In this document: positions 59,228 through 64,000 of the stretch, in pieces
Numbering within the stretch: the first letter of the stretch is position 1
Layout of the letters: each line of letters opens with the position of its first letter
NCBI GenBank assembly: GCA_965230275.1
Contig: CBDDKO010000002.1
Span: 1,426,001-1,490,000 of the forward strand
Origin: JAJRRS01 sp965230275
GTDB lineage: Bacteria; Planctomycetota; Phycisphaerae; Phycisphaerales; Phycisphaeraceae
Direction of reading: 5' to 3'
DNA length: 64,000 bases
Translations under genes and position numbers: made by a program
The notes under the pieces: model-generated
What the model saw: only the letters and a program-made list of their open reading frames with translations
Told to the model about the DNA's origin: nothing
Database searches by the model: none

Positions 59228-60517
59228 TCAAGCCGTGGCGATGAATCCGCGACCGTTGCGATAGATCGGGAACCGACGTGCCCGGTCCATGACGTAGGCC
59301 TCGTAGACCGGATGGCCCGGGTACACCAGCCCGACGCGCCGGGCCGTCTCCATTGGGTCGATCGCGGTAGGCAAAACGAGGTCAGACGAGGCGGGATCGG
59401 GGCGAGACACCGCGCTCGCTCCCGAAGTATGCTGGATCAGCGCCGTCGCTTGTTCGGCCTCATCCTCATGCAGCGTCGAACCCAAGGCCTCATGCACATC
59501 GCGCAGCGTCCAGGAACTCGCCGATTGTGGCAGGCGGTTCGTGCGGTCGATCCACGGCTGGTCCGGGTGTGATTGGGTTTCCACGCGCGTCACGCCTTCG
59601 TATTCCGCATACGCGATGACGGCTCGCAGCCGTTGCCCGTCGCGTCGTGTCCAGCCGACAAGCCAGGCATCCGATCCATGCTCTACTCGCAGCGTGGGCT
59701 TCACGGCCTCGGGTAGCGACGCGATCTGACGTTGGAGTGAATCCGGCAACGTATCGGCCCCGGCGCGCTCGAAGCGCAGGCGATCCGCGGGCCAATCCGG
59801 CAAGAGCCCCGGGCCACCTACCCACGCGCCAAACCCACGCGTCATCGCGGCACGCCGCACCGGACTCACGCCCGGCAGTACATGGATGGGCAGCGAAACC
59901 TGCTCCCGCTCCGGGAGGCCGTTGTAGAGGAAGGGTTTGATGACGACGGCGAAAGTGGCGGGCGCCTGACTCCTATTTTCCTCGGGGTCGGCACCGTGGT
60001 TGGTGAGTTCGTCCTGGCCGAGGGTGCGTCGGCGCGGGCGTTCCACACGTGACCGATGGTTGGTGATCACCTCAAGGAAATGCCCGCACCCGTTGCGGCG
60101 CATCAGCGACCCGGCACTGGCCCGGTCGCCGTCGCTGGGTTCGTCCAGCCCCAGGAACTGGTGGCTGTGCCACCGCCCGATCAACTCGAGGCCGAACTCG
60201 TCACGCAGGGACCGACTCACACCGCGGAGATGGGACGGCTCATCGGCGAAGTGGGCGGGTTCGTGGACCGCATCGGGGCCTGGTCCGGTGACCAACTGCA
60301 CCACGGGCACGCCGTCCCGACGCCAGAAACCATACAGCCCGCCGCCGGTCTCACGATCGGGTCGGTCGGCCGACAGCCATGCGATTGATCGGAGCCCCGA
60401 CCCGAAGAACATCGCTGCAGCGGGACGCGGCCGTCGTGCCGACGCGGCTGCTGGTGGCCTGGCCGCAGAAACGGCCCGATCGGATGGTGTGGGTGAAGTG
60501 AACACGTGGGGCTCCAA
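59228..60517 (-). CDS. JAB/JAMM-domain metallopeptidase (deubiquitinase-like)
   Basis: The 429-residue protein has a JAB1/MPN domain (about residues 35-155): Glu56 in RETGGGLYGFW and the zinc motif WHSHQFLGLDEPSDGD (His117, His119, Ser128, Asp131). This is the JAMM motif of deubiquitinase-like and Mov34-family peptidases. The C-terminal 270 residues form further domains of unknown type. TTG at 60517 is taken as start; an internal ATG at 60412 (MFFGSGLRSIAW) is possible. It is the first gene of the minus-strand operon and diverges from the sigma-like gene across about 70 bp. It probably processes or removes the modifier. Confidence 0.82.
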   Translation of the reverse strand: MEPHVFTSPTPSDRAVSAARPPAAASARRPRPAAAMFFGSGLRSIAWLSADRPDRETGGGLYGFWRRDGVPVVQLVTGPGPDAVHEPAHFADEPSHLRGVSRSLRDEFGLELIGRWHSHQFLGLDEPSDGDRASAGSLMRRNGCGHFLEVITNHRSRVERPRRRTLGQDELTNHGADPEENRSQAPATFAVVIKPFLYNGLPEREQVSLPIHVLPGVSPVRRAAMTRGFGAWVGGPGLLPDWPADRLRFERAGADTLPDSLQRQIASLPEAVKPTLRVEHGSDAWLVGWTRRDGQRLRAVIAYAEYEGVTRVETQSHPDQPWIDRTNRLPQSASSWTLRDVHEALGSTLHEDEAEQATALIQHTSGASAVSRPDPASSDLVLPTAIDPMETARRVGLVYPGHPVYEAYVMDRARRFPIYRNGRGFIATA

Positions 60518-60588
60518 GGGTGGCGGGCTCGTCCCGCTCTCACTAGGCTTTACGCAGGACGAAACCGGACACGGGCGGCTTCGGCTGT

Positions 60589-61398
60589 GTGAATCAAAGA
60601 AATGTCAAAAAACGATCGAATCGCGGGGCAAACGACATGGAAAGCAAGGGGCACTGGAATCGGCGGGATTTCCCAGAGACGCGGCACTCGCTGATCGAGG
60701 CGGTGCAGGGCGACAACGAAGCGGCGGCCCGGGCCGCATTCATCCAACTCGTCGAGGACTACTACCCGGCGATCCGCTCTTTCCTCTATGTGACCCTACG
60801 GCTTGAGAAGGAATTCGCAGAGGACATCCTGCAGGGATTCCTGGCAGACAAGCTCGTTGCAAAGAAAATCTTGACCCAGTTCGATCCGGAGAAGTCGAAG
60901 CGTTTCCGCCACTGGCTCAAGAAGGCCATTGAGAACTACCTAATCAGTCAGAGACGACGCGGCAAAGCTCAGAAACGGAATCCCCCTGGACCGATCTTCG
61001 ATATCGACGACCATCGGGACGCGTTACGCGATCAAGCCGATCTGTACGAAGTGCAGTGGGCCTACGAGACCGTTCGGTTGGCGCTGGAAGCGATGCGGCA
61101 GCGCTGTGAGAAGGAAGAGGAAACGCTGGTCTGGCGGGTGTTTGTTGATGTCGTCTTGGACGAAGCCCTGGGCAAAGAAGTGACCAGAGATTGCGCCCAG
61201 CTCGCAGCCGGCTTTGGAATCAGTGTCGATCAGCTCGGACGCGCCAAGATGAAGGGAACGCGGATGTATCTCAATGCGTTGACCGAAGAAGTTGGCCGCT
61301 ACACGCCCAAAGAACGGATCGATCAGGATCTGAAAGAATTGCACGAGTTGCTGCTGGCGAGCCCCGGCTGGGTCGAGCGTTCGCGTAGTGCGTGGTAG
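60589..61398 (+). CDS. Sigma-70 family (ECF-like) transcription factor
   Basis: The frame starts at GTG 60589, or more likely at ATG 60637 (MESKGHWNRRDFPETRHSLI); the 269-residue version is listed. Region 2 is IQLVEDYYPAIRSFLYVTLR with FAEDILQGFLADKLV and RFRHWLKKAIENYLISQRRR. A region-4-like helix-turn-helix near the C-terminus reads CAQLAAGFGISVDQLGRAKM. The long linker and tail are typical of planctomycete ECF-like sigma factors. It heads an operon with a helical protein and a receptor kinase, so it may turn on the island genes in response to that kinase. Confidence 0.82.
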   Translation: MNQRNVKKRSNRGANDMESKGHWNRRDFPETRHSLIEAVQGDNEAAARAAFIQLVEDYYPAIRSFLYVTLRLEKEFAEDILQGFLADKLVAKKILTQFDPEKSKRFRHWLKKAIENYLISQRRRGKAQKRNPPGPIFDIDDHRDALRDQADLYEVQWAYETVRLALEAMRQRCEKEEETLVWRVFVDVVLDEALGKEVTRDCAQLAAGFGISVDQLGRAKMKGTRMYLNALTEEVGRYTPKERIDQDLKELHELLLASPGWVERSRSAW

Positions 61399-61431
61399 AC
61401 CGCCCTGTTTTCACTCACGCGGAGCACGACC

Positions 61432-62034
61432 ATGGCCTCGGAACCCCCGGAAACCCCGAATGCCCCTGACCACCCGGACCTCTCCCGATACGACCCGCGC
61501 CGCGTTGCCCGTCTCCTGGACCCGGCACTGGCCGATATCGGGCGGCTCGCGCCCGAAGAGTCCAGGGCGGTGCTTGAGTACCTGCTGGATTCACCGGTGG
61601 TCGAGCACCTGGGAACCATGCACCCGGCCGCGCGGGAGCGGCTGCGGCTCGTCAGCGATGCCGAGCACCTGACCCTCCGAACCCTGCGTGACGTGCTCAT
61701 CCACCCGTTGCCCCCGATCGAGCACCTGAGGCTGGTCAAGGAGCACGCCAAGGCCTGCCGACAGCACCCGGAGTCCGACGTCCCCGACGATGTCTCGGCC
61801 GTGCTCTACCTGGCGGCGGTCGCCGCGGCGCGGACGCGCTGGCGTCAGCGGCTCTCCACCCAACCCGACGCCGCATTCGCCGAGGGCCTGCGGTGGGCGC
61901 TGGGGCTGGCGTGGTTGACCGACGCGATCCGGGACCTGCTCCAGCAGGCGTTGGGGATGGTCCAGACGGGGATTCAAGCGGACAAAGCCGGACACCCGGA
62001 TTCCGGGGGTGACTCAGGAGGACCGATTGACTGA
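61432..62034 (+). CDS. Helical hypothetical protein in the sigma-kinase operon (200 aa)
   Basis: The protein is all-alpha: PRRVARLLDPALADIGRLAP, EESRAVLEYLLDSPVVEHLG, LTLRTLRDVLIHPLPPIEHL and ALGLAWLTDAIRDLLQQALG. Both ends contain TTCCGGGGG-derived Pro/Gly-rich stretches (EPPETPNAPDHPDL at the start, GHPDSGGDSGG at the end). The stop overlaps the kinase start by eight bases. It could be an anti-sigma factor or adaptor from its position; no motif supports this directly. Confidence 0.65.
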   Translation: MASEPPETPNAPDHPDLSRYDPRRVARLLDPALADIGRLAPEESRAVLEYLLDSPVVEHLGTMHPAARERLRLVSDAEHLTLRTLRDVLIHPLPPIEHLRLVKEHAKACRQHPESDVPDDVSAVLYLAAVAAARTRWRQRLSTQPDAAFAEGLRWALGLAWLTDAIRDLLQQALGMVQTGIQADKAGHPDSGGDSGGPID

Positions 62035-64000
62035 GCGGGCATCAGACATCCCGCCGGGTGGCGAGGGCGCGGTACCGATGTCGGATGCGCCGCTGAAGAC
62101 CTACCTGGACGCCGGGATCCTGGATGCGCCGAGTCCCGACGTGATGGCCATCCGGATCGGACCCTATCACGTCATCGACAAGTTGGGCGAGGGGGGCCAG
62201 GCCATCGTCTTCCGGGGGTGGGACCCCCGGCCGGGCAAGCAGCGCGAGGTGGCGATCAAGGTGCTCAAGCCGGAGGTCGCCGCCTCGGATCTTGCACGAC
62301 GCGGGTTCCTCAAGACCGCTCGATACCTGCAACGCGCGGATTGCCCGCAGGTGGTCCCAGTGTGGGATGTGAACGAGGAGCGTCGTTACCCGTATCTGGT
62401 CATGCCGTTGATGACCGGGGGCAGCTTGGCGGAACGGCTCAAGGGCGGGCGACCGCTACCCAACGATGAGACCCTCTCGATCGCGATCGAGGCCGCGACC
62501 GGGCTGGCCTGGGCCCACGATCGCGATCTGATCCACCGGGACCTGTCCCCGGGCAATATCGTCTTCGATGCCGAGGGGCGGGCCAGGCTGCTCGACTTCC
62601 AGATGGCAAGAGACCAGGGGAGCATCCACACCGGCGACGACCCGCGATTCCGGGTCCGCGGAGGGACGGTGCCCTACATGTCGCCCCGGGCCGCTCGCGG
62701 TGACGGCGAGAGCCACTACCGCGACATCTACAGCCTCGGCGCCGTGCTGTATCACGCCCTCACGGGTCGCCCACCATACCGATCGACCACGCCGGAAGAC
62801 CTGCTCGATGAGATGGCCACACCGCCGCCATCCATCGAGGCACTCAATCCGGACGCCGACCCGGGGCTGGTCGCCGTGGTGGAGCGATCGATGCGTGATC
62901 CTATGGGCGGTGATTGCTACCCACTCATGTTGGCCATGCTGGACGACCTGCGGCGGATCGAAGCGGGCGAGGCCCCCCGGATAATTCCGGATGAGCGGCG
63001 GGTGGCGTCAGCCGCACCCCGCCGACGCCGGGCACCCGCGATAGCGTTTGGTGTGGCGGTCGTCACTTGCGTCGCATCAGCCATCGGATGGCTGGCTTGG
63101 TTTTCAGGCGATGGGTCGGGGCCATTCACGATTCAAGGCACGGTAGATTCGCCCGTGGTCGCGGACTGGCAGCACGCCCGTTTGGGCGACTGGGACGCCG
63201 ACGGCCATCTGGAGTTCTACGTGGTGTCCGAGGGCTGGCTGCGGGTGTTCGACGCGCGTGGGAACCAACTCTTCTCGCGGCAGATGCACCAACCCGAGCG
63301 GTTGCATGTGGCCCTGTCCATGGTCGAGGACTTTGACGGTGACGGGCGTGACGAAGCGGTCGTCGGGTGGTCCGAACCCGACCGAATGGTGCTGGAAGTC
63401 GTGACCCAGAGCCAGTTCGCCATGTCCCGCTACGAAGCCCCGGGCTCGGTGATCCACGACGACGCGGACAATCTCCACGCGACCACGCTGGAGGCGATGA
63501 GCCTGGTGGACCTCGACGGTGACGGACAACGAGAACTGCTGGCACGGAGCGTCGCCGGGTGGCAGCATCGGCCCCGGGGGTTGGTGTGTTTCAAAACCGG
63601 GCAACGCGCCCCGCGTTGGTTTTTCGAGACCGCCGGCAGCATCCAGGCCATCGCCTGCGGCGACATCGCTGGCGACGGTCGTCGCGAGGTGCTCATCGGC
63701 ACCCACGCCCCGGCTAACGGAGTGAAGCTCCCGGACGGGACCGACGACACCCACAGCGCCCTGATCTGCGTGGACGCCGAGGGCCGGGAGCGATGGAGCC
63801 GCCAGCTCGATACCCAGTTCAGCGCGGTGCGTCCCTTGCTGGCTGATGTCGATGCGGACGGCTGGGACGAGGTGTTCGCGAGTGTCCAGGCCGCGAGCGA
63901 CTACCGGGGCACCGAGGCCGGGCGGCTCTTGGTGCTTACCGCGGATGGTGATGTGACAGCAACCTATGAGTTGGGTTCCGAGCTGGTCGATGCCGTGGCG
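62027..64000 (+). CDS. Receptor-type Ser/Thr kinase with C-terminal FG-GAP propeller (runs off window)
   Basis: The start is taken at TTG 62027 behind a perfect AGGAGG; ATG 62078 is the alternative. At least 658 residues are in the window. The kinase domain (about 45-310) has LGEGGQAIVFRGWDP, Lys in VAIKVLK and HRDLSPGNIV (170), but DFQ instead of DFG (190-192) and SPR in place of APE (219-221). A transmembrane helix at 339-359 (IAFGVAVVTCVASAIGWLAW) is followed by an outer part with FG-GAP/VCBS repeats (DWDADGHLEFYVV, DFDGDGRDEAVVGW, DLDGDGQRELLARS). It probably senses an outside ligand; catalytic activity is doubtful. The gene is cut by the window edge. Confidence 0.85.
   Translation, partial: MTERASDIPPGGEGAVPMSDAPLKTYLDAGILDAPSPDVMAIRIGPYHVIDKLGEGGQAIVFRGWDPRPGKQREVAIKVLKPEVAASDLARRGFLKTARYLQRADCPQVVPVWDVNEERRYPYLVMPLMTGGSLAERLKGGRPLPNDETLSIAIEAATGLAWAHDRDLIHRDLSPGNIVFDAEGRARLLDFQMARDQGSIHTGDDPRFRVRGGTVPYMSPRAARGDGESHYRDIYSLGAVLYHALTGRPPYRSTTPEDLLDEMATPPPSIEALNPDADPGLVAVVERSMRDPMGGDCYPLMLAMLDDLRRIEAGEAPRIIPDERRVASAAPRRRRAPAIAFGVAVVTCVASAIGWLAWFSGDGSGPFTIQGTVDSPVVADWQHARLGDWDADGHLEFYVVSEGWLRVFDARGNQLFSRQMHQPERLHVALSMVEDFDGDGRDEAVVGWSEPDRMVLEVVTQSQFAMSRYEAPGSVIHDDADNLHATTLEAMSLVDLDGDGQRELLARSVAGWQHRPRGLVCFKTGQRAPRWFFETAGSIQAIACGDIAGDGRREVLIGTHAPANGVKLPDGTDDTHSALICVDAEGRERWSRQLDTQFSAVRPLLADVDADGWDEVFASVQAASDYRGTEAGRLLVLTADGDVTATYELGSELVDAVA

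Larger units (their letters stand above)
37305..64000. mobile_element. Integrative genomic island at tRNA-Ser (open to the right)
   Basis: The left boundary is the 3' end of tRNA-Ser, with the serine recombinase directly next to it. The content (recombinase, TOTE-type primase, VirD4/TraD-like and HerA-type ATPases, E1-E2-JAB set, Lon-like protease, kinases, sigma factor) is typical of accessory DNA and unlike the housekeeping backbone to the left. The right end is not in the window. A direct repeat of part of the tRNA-Ser 3' half would be expected there; I found none before 64,000. Confidence 0.65.

Overview
The window looks like a chromosome segment of a GC-rich Planctomycetota bacterium, probably of the Phycisphaerae type. 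The evidence is a LEPR-XLL surface protein at the left edge, PEP-CTERM and dockerin-type exported proteins, a futalosine-pathway menaquinone gene (mqnA), planctomycete-style zinc-ribbon membrane proteins, ECF-like sigma and Ser/Thr kinase genes, and an OstA/LptA-like protein of about 1000 residues. The taxonomic call is inference from gene content; no rRNA is present.

Positions 1-37,300 are host backbone, with ordinary housekeeping genes in short mixed-strand units: sucC, a class A beta-lactamase-fold hydrolase, ilvC, a phosphodiester-glycosidase/dockerin/PEP-CTERM protein, lipA, nnrE, ispF, an NtrC-type regulator, mqnA, a multi-HTH protein with a sigma-70 region-2-like end, queD, queE, folK, cysH, the OstA-like protein, a phosphomannomutase, a TPR-AAA ATPase, a TPR membrane protein, glnA, an ankyrin protein, a GT2 glycosyltransferase and truB. 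Small repeats fill the gaps: a double-hairpin palindrome (3 copies), AT-rich inverted repeats next to ilvC and queD, an inverted repeat at folK, a GxxExxY cassette with perfect 12-bp terminal inverted repeats at the start of ispF, and two 978-bp IS copies at the same spot of two REP-like palindromes. A candidate structured RNA lies near 5.05-5.22 kb.

From tRNA-Ser(GGA) at 37,305 to the right edge the content changes to an integrative element. A large serine recombinase abuts the 3' end of the tRNA and its reading frame runs antisense through the whole tRNA gene. Then come a TOTE-type archaeo-eukaryotic primase, a VirD4/TraD-like ATPase and a long minus-strand run of tightly packed genes, many joined by ATGA overlaps. 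This run encodes a Lon-like (S16) protease domain, a Ser/Thr kinase, a WD40-like protein, coiled-coil proteins, a HerA-type ATPase and, at its upstream end, a ubiquitin-like conjugation set: an E1/ThiF protein, an E2-like protein, a JAB/JAMM peptidase and an 83-residue protein between E1 and E2. A divergent plus-strand operon encodes a sigma-70-like factor, a small helical protein and a kinase-plus-beta-propeller receptor with a DFQ motif that runs off the window. Four island genes share an alpha-helical domain that I do not recognise.

My reading is that the island carries a large regulated modification/proteolysis/DNA-translocation system, possibly for defence or plasmid-like conflict. The enzymes can be recognised from motifs; the system as a whole, its modifier and its target cannot be named from sequence alone. 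Both host and island are dotted with the 9-mer TTCCGGGGG, which in genes encodes Pro/Gly-rich linkers, including a collagen-like stretch inside the HerA ATPase.
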